Part shown: piece after piece, positions 32,101-45,400 of the stretch
How the letters are laid out: every line of letters starts with the position of its first letter
How positions within the stretch are numbered: the first letter of the stretch is position 1
From: Haematococcus lacustris
Lineage: Eukaryota; Chlorophyta; Chlorophyceae; Chlamydomonadales; Haematococcaceae
NCBI GenBank assembly: GCA_030144725.1
Contig: JASKMD010000007.1
Span: 8,171,568 to 8,235,567, forward strand
DNA: 64,000 bases
Direction: 5' to 3'
The notes under the pieces: generated by a model
The model's input: the letters and a program-made list of their open reading frames with translations, nothing else
Databases searched by the model: none
Told to the model about the DNA's origin: nothing
Translations under genes and position numbers: made by a program

Positions 32101-35100
32101 AGCAGCAGCAGCTGATGTGCATGGCCCCATGGCGCGCCCTCCCTGACCCTTGTGCCACACTGCCCACAGCCAGCCTGATCCAATCCAAGCGCCAAGCTAG
32201 GCCTAGCAGCCAGGAGGCAAGCAGGCCCCTAGCACCCACACAACTGTCCACACATGAAACCTTGTGCAGGGTGTAGCAGTCACCAGGATAGCCACCCTTT
32301 TCAGCTACACACCACAGGCCCATGGCCCTGTGCACCGCCTTAAACCCCAAGGCTGTCCGTCCAAGGCTGTGTTTGGCCTATTGGGCCATGGACCCACCAG
32401 GGTGGAGACCACACCGGGTTTGACTGGCCTTGGGCAGCCGCCCCCTGCTCGCACTCCTTGCTCTAGGCAGGCAGGGCTCAGCACCTTGGCCCTCAACCTA
32501 GAGCCTTCATTGCAGTCGAACACTGAGCGTGGACCACTACAATACGGTGCTTGGTCTGTGTGGAGTTCCCATGCACATGGCATGCACATGGCATGCACAT
32601 GGCATACACATGGGCATGGTTGCCTACCACCTACACTGTTGCCTGACCCAGAGGGCTATCATGTAGCGTTGGCATGACAAACATGCACTCATTGTAAGCT
32701 GATACCAGCTCATAGGGGGGGGGGACACACTACTGTGCCTCAGCAGCCTGCTGCTTGGGCTTGGGTGGCTTGTCTCGCAGCCGCTTGTAGCCCAGGCCTG
32801 GGTACTCCTTGCCCTTGGCTGGCAGAGCTCCCTGCTCTAGCCACCAGCACAGCTCCAGCGGGCGCCACCTGCTCTCCCCAACGCGCTGCATGTTCAATGC
32901 TACATTGCAGTCCCTGTCTACCCACCTGCCTGGCTGTGGTGCTGGCTTGACTTTGGCAGCCTTGGTGGGCTGGGTAGGCTCAGCTGCCTCTGGCTCAGCC
33001 TTGGTGCGCTTGCTGCGCTTGGCTGGCGGGGAGTGCTGGGCCCCGGCTCTGAGGCGGCTGGCTGTGTGGCCTCCTGGCTGCTGCATGGGGCCTGTGGGGG
33101 CTTGCGGGGAGCCACTGCCGGGCACCACATCAGGCCCCTCACTGGCTGGTCACGCTGCTGGCTCCAGGCTGGGCGCACCAGACGCTGTTTCAGCGGTCCT
33201 TCCAGGGGGCGCTGCGCACTCTCCACCACGCATGGGAAGCTGAGGCACGGGGTGGCCCAGCCACATGCCCCATGGGGGCCTTGGGGTGGGGCCACAGGGG
33301 CAGGAGCCACTGCCTGAGGTGCCAGCGCTCCTGAGTTTTGTCTTCACTTTCAGCAATGCTAGCCATGCAAGGAGTCATTCTGGGCAGTTTGGAGTCGACA
33401 GTGCTGTGACCGTCAGAGTTACTGATATCACAGCTTGTGTACAGCTCGGTGTACAGCTTGTATAGCTCCATGGGCTACAACAGAAAGCATGTGTCCAAGG
33501 TACTAAAAGAGTGACCAAGGAGTGTTAAACACCATCATGGCCTTAATGTGTGATCTATGTCTCCATCTCCGACCTCCACTGCCTGGTGCAGGAGTTGGGG
33601 CGCTTGAAGGATTGGATGGAGGTGGTAAAGAAAGTGGACGCTGACAAACTGAAAGAGGAGCAGGAGCGGCGGATGCAGGACAAGCTGACCGCCGCCGCAG
33701 AGGTGGCTGGGATAGAGAAGCGGCTGGCAGCCTTGCAGGCTGAGCACCAGTTGGTCACCCAGCAGCTGCAAGCCAAGGCTCATGAGGCGGACGGCCTGAA
33801 CAAGCAGCTGCTGCTGGCTCAGCTGCTGGGCAAAGACCAGCAGAAACACGTGAGTGGTGGAGCCAAGGGCAGTGCAGCCCCGCCAGCCATCATCACCGCC
33901 CTTTGTGTAGGAGGTTACTTGAGGCAAGCCAGCAGGCCTAGAGTGGAGGGGGAGGGGTGATCGGGAGGGGTTGAGGGTCAGAGGGAGGGGTGGATGCCAG
34001 AGGGGAGCGGTGGCTCATGTCGTCCACACATGCTGACGGCCACATGCTGCCAGCACAATGACAGCCGTCTTATTCTGACTGCCACTTCCATGCTAATCAC
34101 CACATGCCTCGACCACGCTAGCTTTTGTTTGGGTTCATTGTGCAGTTTGCTACGTGGAAATGAAGGCAGTGGGGATGATGCTGGTGATGTGTAGATATGC
34201 TCCGTCTGTGTCGCATGCACTGCCTGGCGCACATGCAGCAGTGCTTGTTATCGTCTGCCCAGATGCACGATACTTAGCTCAAACTGCATTTCACTTCACA
34301 GCAAACGCTCTTTACATCGTTGACAAAAACCTGACTGTGTTGCTGCAAAAAACAGTGTTTGTTTGTAGCGCTTGAAACGACACTGATGTGCAGTGCACCT
34401 GTCATGCTTCGTCCCACGTACTGCCTGACGCAGCACGTGCTGAAGCACTGGGGATGTCTGCATGGACACCAGATGCCCTGTCTGATGAAGGCCCCTGCCA
34501 GGCTGCCTGCCGTTGGGTCACCTCCCCTGCCTGGCAGCATGAGACAAAGAGGCAGGCGCCTGGAGGGGCAACTAGTAGCTGGGGCCAGGGCTGCATGATT
34601 GCCCCGTGGTCTCCTACACGGCTGCTGAGGGGGCTGTTGTGCATGCAGCTGGCAACGCTTGCTGCAGAGAAGGCCGCAGCGGAGCGCCAAAGGGACGATG
34701 CCACTGCCAGCGCTGCTCAGGCTCAAGCACAGCTGCAGCAGGCTTCACTGGCAGCGGTGCAGCAAGGCAGCCGCAGGTGGGGTGCTGGCTGCAAACCTGC
34801 CACCAGTGGCAAGCAGCACCCTGGCTGGCAGTCTGCTGTTGCTGCTGTCGCTCTGCTTGTCATAGACACACGCCAGACAGCTGCACGACTGCTTTGTACA
34901 GCCGAGACTACCTTGCGTTCTGTTGCTCCATTAACAAGCCTGTGACCTTTGCGCTTTGTTATATTGCAGCCTGAGAAACGCACCATCACTGCCTGGTTGC
35001 CCACTAGAATCCATTGCTTGCCCTACCCTGCCCTGCCCTACCCCACCCCGTTTGACACACCCCTGATCCGCCCTACCCTACCCCACCTAACTCATTCCCT

Positions 35101-36309
35101 GCCACCATCCCTGCCCTGGCCTGGCCTGCCTTGCAGTGCCCTGACAGCCGCGCTGCTGAGGGAGGAGGCGAGCTCAGAGCGTGCGCGGCTTGTGAGCGCG
35201 GCAGATGAGGCGCGGCGGGATGCTGCAGTGCAGAAAACGCTGGCGGAGGGCTGGGCCAGGGACTTGCGTGAACTGCAGGTCTGGGTGCTAGGTGTGGGAA
35301 GTGCAGTGCAGGGGCAGGGCGAGGGTGGAGAAGTGCAGGGCGGGTGGGGCAAATGGTATAGCTGGGAGGTTTTAGTGGAAGACTGAGACAAGCTGTGCGC
35401 AAGGGAGCTGGGTTGGGGCTGCACCACCAGTAAGGGGCTTGCGGGGCTGGAGCTATCACACTGGAGGAGTGGCACGGACAAGATTAGCTGCACACTGCTT
35501 GAGATGAATCTGCCTCGCATTACACTGGGTCACACATTACACATCACATGTCCAGCATTAAATGCTACTGCACATTCCTTGAGGTGGTATGTCTTGCATC
35601 CTTGTGCCCAACAGCACATGTGTTCTCCACCTACCCGTCCCTTGACCCACCGGGGGCGGGGGGATGGACGTTGGCGTAGAGAGCTTGCTCAGGCGCCACG
35701 ACTGTACCTGCGCCTCGCATAACACTCGGTCACACCATGGGTGGTACTTTACACGATGATATACACCAGAAGCTTTTGTGCGGCCGACAAGGTTGCCGGA
35801 CGTTCACTGTGCTGCAGGGCCGTCTCCGCGAAGAGCAGGCGCGCAATGAAGCGTTGCAGTCCCGGTTGGACAGCGTACAGGCCGAATCACAGACCGGGCG
35901 ATCTGAAGGCGCGCGCAGTGCGGCAGGGCTGGAGGCGGAGCTCTGCTCCCTGCGCCAGCAGCTCGATGCATATCGTGTCCAACATGCGGAGTGGCGCTCA
36001 GAACGGCTGCGTTTGGAGAAGGTAGGCCATTGTGTTCGTTGGAAGGAGGCACCCTCTTCACCTCCACCAACCTTAGGGCACTTGAACACTGACTGCTACT
36101 AGCGTCTACCAACATCTTCAACAGGCATAACCAGTGGTCCGCTCCCTTCAGCCACACACCCTTAAGGTGTGACAACTGTCCAATGCAGGATACTGACCCT
36201 GAGCGAACTTAAGTCCTGGTACTGAGTGACTCAGGTTGAGCAGATTTGGGCAACCAGTCCCAAAAAATTATTTGGGCAGCCAGTCCCACAACAAACCTAG
36301 TGCTGCTTG

Positions 36310-36381
<72 letters not shown>

Positions 36382-36706
36382 CGCTCCCACATCGTGAGCA
36401 TGCCATAGGTGTGAGGTGAGCACAGTGCGACCCCCATCCTCTTCCTCAGCCACCCCATCACATGCCCACCCAATGCTACTCGTGTTGACCAGCATCTGAG
36501 TGCATCTGTGTGCTGCCGGCCTTCAGCACATTGAGGCCCTTCAAAGAGAATGCAAGGAGGGGGCGCTTGAGGTGCAGCGCTTGCGGGGAGGGGCCCCACC
36601 CCGGCTGCCCCTGCTGCCAGCCAGCCGTGGCAGCATACAGGAAGAGCTGGAGAGCCTCAAGAGGTGGGCTCAGGCACCGCAGGGGGCTGTACAGGCAGAC
36701 GTGTAG
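29185..36706 (+). CDS. Long coiled-coil protein of unknown function
   Basis: Eight exons join in phase: 29185-29445, 31142-31264, 31642-31875, 33592-33849, 34649-34776, 35137-35278, 35818-36021 and 36527-36706. The product is 509 aa, almost entirely charged Glu/Lys/Arg/Gln/Leu heptads (for example VAALKEAVTQGNQGRQAL and LRQQLDAYRVQHAEWRSERL). There is no transit peptide or membrane segment. A loss of heptads with Pro/Arg appears near the C-terminus before EELESLKR. A centrosomal, flagellar or tethering role is typical for such proteins but is not shown here. The start ATG follows a stop closely, yet earlier exons cannot be excluded. An alternative 3' end uses a donor at 36663 and an exon near 37109. 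Confidence 0.7.
29580..29775 (+). repeat. Dispersed repeat R1, copy 2
   Basis: Inverted relative to the copy at 27036-27240. It lies in the first long intron of the coiled-coil gene. Confidence 0.75.
30035..30205. repeat. Degenerate tandem repeat, about 20-bp unit
   Basis: The unit GTGCGGGGCAACAAGTGCTAA and shorter GTGCGGGGC variants repeat several times in the intron of the coiled-coil gene. Related CTATAGTGCGGGCTG units follow at about 30330-30380 and a doubled GACAGCTTACAGTGCGG lies at about 30637-30687. Confidence 0.75.
32480..32729 (-). mobile_element. 3' noncoding end of TnpB/Fanzor-like element copy 2
   Basis: It matches 61858-62094 throughout and matches 8912-9123 in its half nearest the reading frame. 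A short CATGCACATGG tandem repeat (about 32570-32620) replaces the hairpin end seen in other copies. It lies in an intron of the coiled-coil gene, antisense to that gene. Confidence 0.55.
32730..33245 (-). pseudogene. TnpB/Fanzor-like nuclease, copy 2 (frameshifted fragment)
   Basis: The C-terminal frame ends at 32730 and carries WVDRDCNVALNMQ and LGYKRLRDKPPK. Upstream text RLVRPAWSQQRDQPVRGLMWC is in a different frame: one G is missing from the GGGG run near 33030 compared with copies 1 and 3. Sequence beyond about 33245 is unrelated, so the N-terminal two thirds are gone. Confidence 0.6.
36308..36382. repeat. (CTGC)n tetranucleotide repeat
   Basis: About 18 tandem units in the last intron of the coiled-coil gene. 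Confidence 0.95.
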
Positions 36707-37777
36707 GCAGGAGGGGGTAAGGGGGGAGGGTGAGGGCAGGGGGGGACACAAGGTCCCATCGCCATTGGTCCCTCGATGCTGAGGGGGGAGGGTGCGGGCA
36801 GGGGGGCAGGGGGCCACTACACTGTGTGGGTGTGGTGGGTGCTGCTGCTGGTGGTGAGGGGCCTGGTGCGTGGCCACCACTGCCATCACCTGTCATTATC
36901 AATACCTCGGCTCTCATTGGTCTCCATGCTCAGTGCCCAGTGCTCCATGCTCCTTGATCGTTGCTCAACCCCAGGAGGAGCTACTGGTAGTGTTGGGCGC
37001 ATGTAGGTGCAGCCACCGGTCTTTATTGTGGCCAACGGCATGTACTGGTGGTGTGTGTGTGGTGCCGCCGTGTGTGTTGTCACGTTTAGGTTCTTCCAAT
37101 CTATGCCCACAGCGGTCAAGCCCCGGCACCCATCCAGCCCATCCAGCATGGTGGAGCCCCTGCCTGCAATACTGACCGCCCCAGCTGCCCGTGCCTCTCA
37201 CCTCAGCTGATGACTTCAATGAGTGTGAAGGCAGTGCCTGTGCTGCGGACAGGAGGGTCCAGCCCACCTTGTGCCTGCTGCTGCACTCCATGTCTACCTG
37301 TGCACACCACACACACAGCAGCCGCTGTGAGGGGAGAGGAGTGGTGTGCACAGATACACATGGAGTGGTGGTGGTGGCGCTGTTGTTATGCTGTAGGTAA
37401 CAAGTTTTGAGTTCTTGGTGGAATTATTTGCAATAATGTGGGTAGGAAGAGGGTGGGTGGTGGAGCACCAACTTCACACTCGTCACACCATTTGCATCAC
37501 AATGCATGGCAAAGCATCAGGCATTGAAGACATGGGTAGGGCTGTGGCTGCAAGTGGGCAAGCCCAGCAGTGCATACAACATGCAGTTGACTTGATTAAG
37601 GAGGCTGGAGGAGCAAGTGAAGGTGTGATGACCTTGTCATCACACCAGACCACACAACACCTTGGGTCATGGTCACAGTTTGCCAGTTGACACCATGCAG
37701 CCCCTGGCGTAAGAGGTGTAGTTGGTTGGGTGATTATTGTGCAAAGGCCACCCCATCAGCTCACTGCATGCTGAAGG
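36707..37777. other. Intergenic interval
   Basis: No separate gene recognised. A possible alternative last exon of the coiled-coil gene lies at about 37109-37210 (VKPRHPSSPSSMVEPL, TGA at 37208). Confidence 0.35.
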
Positions 37778-37948
37778 GTGCCCTTTGAAGGTGCGAGAGT
37801 GGGTGACATCGCCTCCTCGGTGCAATGCAGCATTGAACATGCAATGCATTGGGGCGAGCAGGTGGCGCGCACTGGAGCTGTGCTGGTAGCCAGAGGAGGG
37901 AGCTCTGCCAGCCAAGGGCAAGGAGTACCCAGGCCTGGGCTACAAGCG
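37778..37948 (+). pseudogene. TnpB/Fanzor-like nuclease, copy 4 (short fragment)
   Basis: Plus strand. EGARVGDIAS (about 37788-37818) is followed directly by CNAALNMQCIG and then KGKEYPGLGYKR, ending at 37948. The D-R-D part of the motif is missing at the junction and TAG at 37887-37889 interrupts the frame. Two distant parts of the protein are fused, so this is an internally deleted remnant. Confidence 0.55.
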
Positions 37949-38035
37949 GCCATATTTTCCGCAAAACACCATCCATCAAAACTTCAGCCCGATCGGACAA
38001 GGTTGGTCAGAAATGCAGGGACAAATGCAGGGTTT
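37949..38035. mobile_element. End of the foldback transposon family also present at 63240-63474
   Basis: The sequence matches the reverse complement of about 63242-63325 (words AGCCCGATCGGACAAGGT, GCAGGGACAAATGCAGGG). It begins exactly where the copy 4 nuclease fragment stops, suggesting insertion into or recombination with that fragment. Confidence 0.6.
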
Positions 38036-38567
38036 AAGTTCTAGGAGTGTTGGACCACGCAGACTTAGCTCTAGCAACCATCCTCCTCTAGGCCTGCTTT
38101 TTGGCCCTATAAAGATGCAAGGCCTCCCCGCCACGCAGAGCCTGCCAGAGAGTGGCTTCAGCCTCCTTTCATGACCGGTCAAAACAGGCAGGCTTGACAG
38201 TGATGTGCTTGTCAACACGTGCATAGCACCGATGAACTAGCGGCTATAGATGTGCACGCACCAGCCGTTTGGGTGTTGCTGGTCAGTGGTCACAACATGC
38301 GATGTGGCGTTACCCGGGTCAAAGCCGCACTCTCCAGGAAAACTCAGCGTAGCCACACACATGCACATCTACATGACCAACTCACCCACGTGAAAGTCAC
38401 GACGGCCATCGGCCACAGTATGACCCGATATCAATGACATTTGCATATGTTCTAGGCATAGACAAGAATTCACATTCATCAACAATTGAGACCCCCCCGA
38501 ACTTAAAAGCGATCGTCGGCATGCAGTTTGCATATGCGGCCTGCTCTTCCGCCTGTGCTGCCCGTGC

Positions 38568-41500
38568 ATGGCATGTGCTAGCCCCTCGCGAACAGGTGCT
38601 ACAAAGCCGGTTTGTCGCCCAAACGCAGAAATTGCTCGCAATGGAATGCGAGCACGCGGCCAGCGGCCTGCAAGGGCCACAGTTGCTTGCGCTCAAAATG
38701 GCAGCTGGGAGCAGCTCACCGACCGTATGGTTTCCTTCGCAAGTGTGCCATTCAGCATTCTGGTGCTGCCGCAAGTGTTGCAAAATATGAAAAACATGGC
38801 ATCGGGCAACAGCGCCGCGCTGGGGTGCATCAGCTGGGAAGGGTACACCAGTGCGCTCATGGGCAACACACTAATGTGCAGGTCGGCTAGCACAGCATCC
38901 ACCTAGCTGTGGCACCTGTTGTGGCCACGCACTGAGTTAAAGCCAGCCAGTCTGATGATGAATGGTTGAATAAGGCCTGTCTGACGTGAGCATTCTGTTG
39001 GTGTCATGCTCGCACTTCGCAGCCACTTTGCCAACCGAGGGGAGCGCAGTGCAGTGAATGTGCAGCTCATTGGGATCATCAACAACATGATGGTCCTCCT
39101 GCAGGTGGGAGCAGTTGTTTTACTCAATACTAGAGGTCACTATTGAGTGAAGAAAAAGAAATGGAAGGTTGCAGCTTGTAGTCTACAGAGATGAGTTGTG
39201 CATAGCCCATCTGAAGGAGACTGGCAGGCCAGGCCTGTTGCCTTTGATTTGCCGCTCATCACACTTCCTAATCCATCCCTCTATGTATCCCTCTGCTGCC
39301 TATGTCGTGGCTCTACACCAGCACCAGTGGCACAACCACCTGCATGGTATGTGTTGGTGCTGTCATGCAGGTGGCTCTGGCCGAGTTCATGCCCACTCAG
39401 GTCTTTGCGGTGGTGACGGTGCTGGTGCTGGTGGCAGTGGCCATGAGCCTGGCGAGGCTCACCAGCACTAGTCAGACACCTACCAGCACGCGAAGCCAGG
39501 GAGCAGCTGCCCAGCCCAGCAAGGCGCCGCAGGGCAGTGGCCTAGGTCTGCAGCAGCTGGACAGGTGGACAGCCTGGCAGTTGGTGTCAGGGGTAGCGGG
39601 CCTGGCCATGGTGCCTCAGGTGGGTGATGGTTGGGAGTTGGGGGTTGGCAGTTGGTGGTTAGGGAGGGGGAACCGGCATGATGAGCCGACATAAACTGAG
39701 TGGGCCGATGATTGACAGCACTGGCTGGCTGCTGGGGCTCAGATGAGAGGCCTGACAGGCGCTTGCAGCGCCGGCCTAACCACTCCTAGCAGGGCAGAAG
39801 AGCTATGCACATGTAGGGCTATGCACAAGACAAGGATGGGCAAAACGTGCAGTGGCAGGCTCAGCAGGGCATGCTGAGCCCTGGTTTTGGCTTGGGGCTG
39901 CTTGTTGACCTATGTTGACGGTCATCTATGACTGAGACTGCATGCTTGCTTTCAATAGTTCATGCCTTTGCTCTACATGCACATGGAAGCGGGTCCTGTG
40001 AAGTGAAGACAGATGCGGGCACAGCCCACAGCACTGGAGCAGACAGTCCAAGTGAGCCACACCCCATGGCTGGGTGTGAGGCGTGACGTGGGCCAGCTTG
40101 CATTGCTGCGGCAGGTGCTGTACAACATCACGGTGCCGGGAGCAGCCTCCTTTCTGCCTGGCTGCCTGGCTCTACTCATCATCAGCGCGCTGGTGGCCCT
40201 GCAGGTGTGAGCCCTCCCCAACTCCCCCTGCCTGCCTACGCCTCCCTATGGCCTGGTGTTAGCCCCCCTGATCAGCACATTGAAACTGTGATCCAATGCT
40301 AGCTGGGTATGCCTGCTTGGCCTTGCTGAATAGCAACTTTGATAATGAAACCCTGTGCTGCACACAGAGTCACCACACACTCATGTTGAGACATTCATGC
40401 AAAACATGGATCTGCATACAGGGTGCCTAGCAGGAGCTTCTAGCTGGCGCAGGGCCACAGCTTGGGGTGCAAAACGGGTTTCATGCGTCACCTCCTTTCT
40501 AAGCACCCTGCTGCTTGCTGCTGACCTCTTGCATGCGGCTAACACTCCCTGCTCCCTGACCACCTGCAGTAGCAACATGCATGGCACCATGCAGCATGGC
40601 ACTCATGCTTGCATGCTCATGTGTAGCTGCAACGAGGAGCAGGCCATGCGTTCATCCAGCAGCTACCGGGCTGGGCCTCCACGCTGCTGTTCGCACTGTC
40701 GCCTCTGCCACAACTGGTGGGTGGCGTACAGCAATAGAGGAATGGTTGCCGAGCTCAGCCCAGCCCAACTTAGCCCAATTTCCTGCCAGTGGGCCTAACC
40801 AGGTGTGCTACACCCCTCTTCCTTGGTCCTGTGGGGTTCTTGACGGGACTGACCCAAACTGGTGCTCCTTGTCCAGTGCATGTTCCTTGCCCCACTCGTG
40901 TTGTAGCCCAGCTGAGCAGCAGCACCTCAGCAGCAGTGCGGCTGGGGTGTCAGCCAAAGGAGCTAGGGGTGGCACGTCAACACCCAGTGCCTGCCTGCCT
41001 GCCTCAGGCAACCAACTGCCTGTCTGCCTCAGGCAACTAACTGCCTGCCTGCCTGCCTGCCACAGGTACGCAACTTCCTTGAGCCCCAGAGCCTGCAGGG
41101 TCTGTCTGTTGGCACCATGCTGCTGGCCCTGGCCGGCAACATGCTGATGGTGCCGCGAGCCCTGCTGGTGCAAGACCGCGTGTGGCTGGCGGGCACCAGC
41201 TGGGCCTGTGTGGCAGGCTGGGGCCAGCTGCTCAGCATGGCGCTGCGACAGTCTCCTGCGACAGGGTGAGATCACACACAGGGTCACACACGGGTCACTC
41301 ACAGGGCAGCCAACCTTAGTGCCAATGGAAGAGGCCCTGTGCCCATGCCAGGAACGTATGGTTGCATGGTGTAGGAGAGGTAAGGATGTGAAGTCCAGTG
41401 TTCGCTTGCATGCATGCACTGGTGGATGGCTTAGTCACCACTGCAGCCCTGTGTGACCGTTGCTGCTCCTCCTCCAGCTCCTCCTGCTAGTAAGCTATCG

Positions 41501-41899
41501 GGTGACAAGTCCTGCAAGCCCTTTTGCTAGCAGGTGTCATTGTTGACAGGCTTGGTTGTGTCGTCCTGCTGCTAATCATCCGCTGTGCACTGTGCCAATG
41601 CTTCTCACATGAGCAAATGATGTTTGTTCTGCCATGGGTGGCTCCTTGTCAAAGTTCTTATCACACTTGCTGACAGAGGGAGCCTGGTAAAGCTATATGC
41701 TTCATGTGCTCCTCCATGTCTTCCCTCAACAATCATAGACTCTATCAGCCTGTCAAGATTTTGCTGTTGCCCGCTGCCTTGCAGGGCCCAGTACTTGCAT
41801 CCTGCAGTGTTCGGGGCTGTAAGCTGCGGGCTGGGAGCTTATGCGGTGTGGGTAGCGAGCAACAACCGTCGAGGGAGCACCGCGCTGAGCACGAGTTGA
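38568..41899 (+). CDS. MEX1: Maltose excess protein 1, chloroplast maltose exporter
   Basis: Exports maltose, the main product of night-time starch breakdown, across the chloroplast inner envelope. Seven exons fit exactly in phase: 38568-38881, 39023-39104, 39371-39619, 40013-40204, 40627-40716, 41066-41265 and 41785-41899. They give 413 aa, against about 415 in Arabidopsis. The start at 38568 opens a typical Arg/Ala/Ser transit peptide (MACASPSRTGATKPVCRPN). Family blocks seen: ASVPFSILVLPQVLQNMKN, SHFANRGERSAVNVQLIG, GWASTLLFALSPLPQL, and GNMLMVPRALLVQDRVWLAG, with hydrophobic helices throughout. All introns are short with GT-AG ends. The identification is strong. Confidence 0.93.
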
Positions 41900-42483
41900 C
41901 AGTACGGATTTTGCGCGTTGTACTGCGGGTGGCCATAGGATATGTTGGTATGGGAAAGTCCACTAGTCTTTTGTTGTACTTCACAGCTTGCGTGAATGAG
42001 TCTATTCAGGAAGTGGGTTAGAGTAAGGATTGTGTATGTTCACACTGCCTGTTTCGCTAGATGCAGTAAGGATAGGATATGGCACACGTGTGATCGACAG
42101 AGCTTTACCGCAGCATAGCAGTCACATCAACTGGGAACAAGCAGCCTGTTCTTAACCACAACTCTGCACTACACTGACAATCTAAGGGGTTGTAGGCCCA
42201 GGGGCCAAGGCACAAAGCACTGAGGTGAGGGCAGAGGCAGGACCAAAGGCAGGGGTAGCTACTCTTGTACGCCCCTTCAACTGGCCACACACTTCACCGG
42301 TTCAGGACCCAGCGGCTGCCTGCAAGAGTCACCACACACTCATGTCGAGACATCCATGCAAGACATGCCGAGGTGTCGACCTGTGGGTAACCAGGAGCAC
42401 CCTTGATGACTTAAAGATTCCGCGTTCCCGACCAGACCACTGGGCTCCCCATCAAAACCAACAGCTTAACGCCCACAAGGCTT
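41900..42483. other. Intergenic interval between converging genes, with repeat fragments
   Basis: No gene. 42320-42380 (CACCACACACTCATGTCGAGAC) resembles the R2 repeat at 59037 and 62897, and 42381-42472 matches part of R1. The two families therefore sit side by side here. Confidence 0.5.
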
Positions 42484-45400
42484 TCAGTGTGCGCGCTTGT
42501 GTGAGCGGGTGGGCGACATGGGTGGGCGACCCGTGCCACCAGACCTGGCACACCCCATGGTGCTGTGCACGCTGCCCCCTCCCACCAGCGCCTCCTCCTC
42601 CTCCTGCGTGTTAGGGAGGTGAAAGGGGGAGAAGGGGACGCTGTGCGCAGTGGCCAGCATAGCCTGGGGGCTGAAGGGCTCGGAGCCAGCCCCGCGCATC
42701 TCCACCTTGACATGCCTCGGCACCGAAATGTCCGCCAACTCTTGGGAACGCTGCGGATGGTGAGGCCAGGCAGGGCACGTGAGCACATGCACCTATACCG
42801 CGTCATCCTCCACCCACTAGCGATGCAGTGAGCACAGTGGCACTTCTCGGGGTCAGGGCACTGAGTCAGGGCACTGAGGCCACTGAGCACTGAGCAGTCT
42901 GAGGGCACTGAGCACTGAGGGCACTGAGCACTCAGAGCACTGAGTCATGGCACTGAGGCGTCTGCTTACTCTTGGGGTGCGGTGGGTGGTAGAGCCAGTA
43001 CTGCTGTTGTTAGTTTGCACCGCAGAACCGCCTGCCTGGGATGGTTGCTGGGCACTGGCCAAAGGCAATGACACCCCTTTGTCACCCCTTTGTGGTTTTC
43101 CGTGATGACGCATGTCCGCTGGAGAGGGGAGGGTGTGTGAATGAGGGCAAAGGGTGCGGCGGGCGGGTCGGGGAAGTCAAGGGTCAAGCACACCAACACA
43201 CAAGCATCGGCAAAGGGCAGGCGGTAGTTGGCAGGGGTTATGATGATTGTGATGATGGCTTTGGTGACGATAGTGATGGTAATGGTAATGGTGCAGCCAC
43301 AGTCAGGGTCTGGGCCAGGATCAGATCAGGGTCAGGATCAGAGTTAGGCAGCAGGCCAGGCTACAAGCTGAGTGGTGGCGATGGTAGTGGCGGCAATGGT
43401 GGTGACGCTGGCAGCGGGCGGGCGGGCGGACATGTGGGTGGGGAGGGCGGGCAGGCAGGCAGGGTCACATACCTGTGGGTTGGGGCTGATTGTGAGCACG
43501 TCCCTACAGTGTCCGTGTATTGTGACGTCCTCATTGAAGCGCGCAATGATGTGGTCCTGCGAATCCACCAGCACCACACAGCAGACACGTCTATGAGCTA
43601 CTGCCACCTTTGGAACCCTGGCCCCCCACCCCCTGCCGCCCTAGGCCCCTGGCACCTTGCCCCCTGCCCCCGAGGCTCCCCTCCCTTCCCCCCCTGACCC
43701 TCCCTGGCTGACAGACTGCTGCTCTTCCTTCCACAGACAAGCAGCTAGGCTGGGTCATGCAAGGGCTGCCCTGCTCTCTCACTGCTTTGCTGCCAGGACT
43801 GCAATGCTTGTAGCCGTCAAGGTCTGTCACTGCCTGAGTCATGTAGGTGCCTGAAGACTGCAACCCCCCTGTCCCCCTGCCCCCCTACCACCCTGGACCC
43901 CCACCCCCTGCCTCCCTAGCCCCATGGCACCTTGCCCTCTGCCCCCTGCCCCCCTGCCTCCTGCCCCCCAGGCCCCCTTGCCCCCTGCCCCCCTGCCCCT
44001 CACCTGGTTTGCAAACGCTAAAGTGCGTGCGGCCGCCTTCATGCCTGAAGCTGGCAGCGCGGAGTGGCGTATGCCTATAGGTGGGAACAGGGCGGTGGAG
44101 CGCCACAGCCACAGCAGCCAGGGCCGCCAGCCACTGGGGGGCAGCTCATGCGGCCGCAGCGGCAGCGTCATGTCCCGGGTGCGCTGGCCATGCAGCCATG
44201 CACTGTCCTCCAGCTCCCCTGGGTGTTACAGGAGGCAGGCAGCGCACGGCACATGTCAAGTGCTGGGCAGCGTCCCATGAGGGGGAGGGGAGGTCAGGGG
44301 GAGGGCAGTGGAGGAGTTTTCCTGCAGAGGGAGAGACATGGACCGAAGAGGTGCCCATGTCAGGGTGGAGTCATTGGGGGTCAGGGGGTCCCTGAGGGGG
44401 GAGGTTGCCCAGGGAAGTTGGAAGTTGCCCTAAAAGGTTTAATGCCAGGTTTGCCTATGACACTTGCAGAGTTCAGGCTGTGGTATGCAGCGCAGTGTGA
44501 TGGTGGTTGGGGTGGTTGGGGTGATGCTGCGGCAGGGTGGGGGTGCTGCGGGTAGGCCCTCAGCCCCTGTCAGGGTTCACTGCAGGGTTCAGACCCCGAC
44601 TCCACTTCCATAGGCACCCTGACTCAAGTCCTGTGGCCGGCAGCTCGCCTGCCACGACCCCTCCTTCAGCTCACAGCCCTGGCCCCTGTTAACATGGCCT
44701 CAGCTTCAGCCTGAGCTGGCGAGGCGTGGATTCACTGAGGTGGCACAACCCAGCAGCCAACCCAGCGGCGGTGCAGACTCTAAGTTTAAGGGGGCGTGTC
44801 AGGGGTCAGGGGTGTTTCATTCAGCCATACCATGTCACATGCTCGCTAGGAGGTGCCTGAGCCTGGCTGGTCGAGACCTCTTTGCCGGGGTCAGGGTCAG
44901 GGGGTCCTATAGCCTGTAGCCATCACCCTAAGATGAGTTACAGCCCGTGGGCTCTGGAGGCATGTGGAGGGCAGCTCAAGGCCCACCTGCCCGCCCCTCT
45001 CCTGCTGCCCGTATACATAAGCTGTTGTGACAGCGGCACGCTAGGAGCTGCACTGGGCCTCAGTGGCAGAACCCACCATTGGAGTCACGACCGAAGGCTT
45101 GTGCAGTGCGGCCATGGCCTCTGCGGGTGAAGCCAGTGCCCACACACTGCAGCACCAGGTTGCGCCTTGCGGGCAAACACAGGGCAGGGCAGGGCAGGAC
45201 ACAGGGCAGGGCAAGCACAGGGCAGAGCAAACACGGGGCAGGGCAGGGCAGGGCAGGGCAGGCCAGAGCTGAGCCCGGATAAGCAAGTGTGCCTAAAGCT
45301 ACAGCACAGTGAATGCCATGTGCAGCTCTATCTACAACTGGGGGCTGACACAGGCCGCTGCCGTGTGTGCAGCAATGAGAAGCATGCAAGCATGCAAGCA

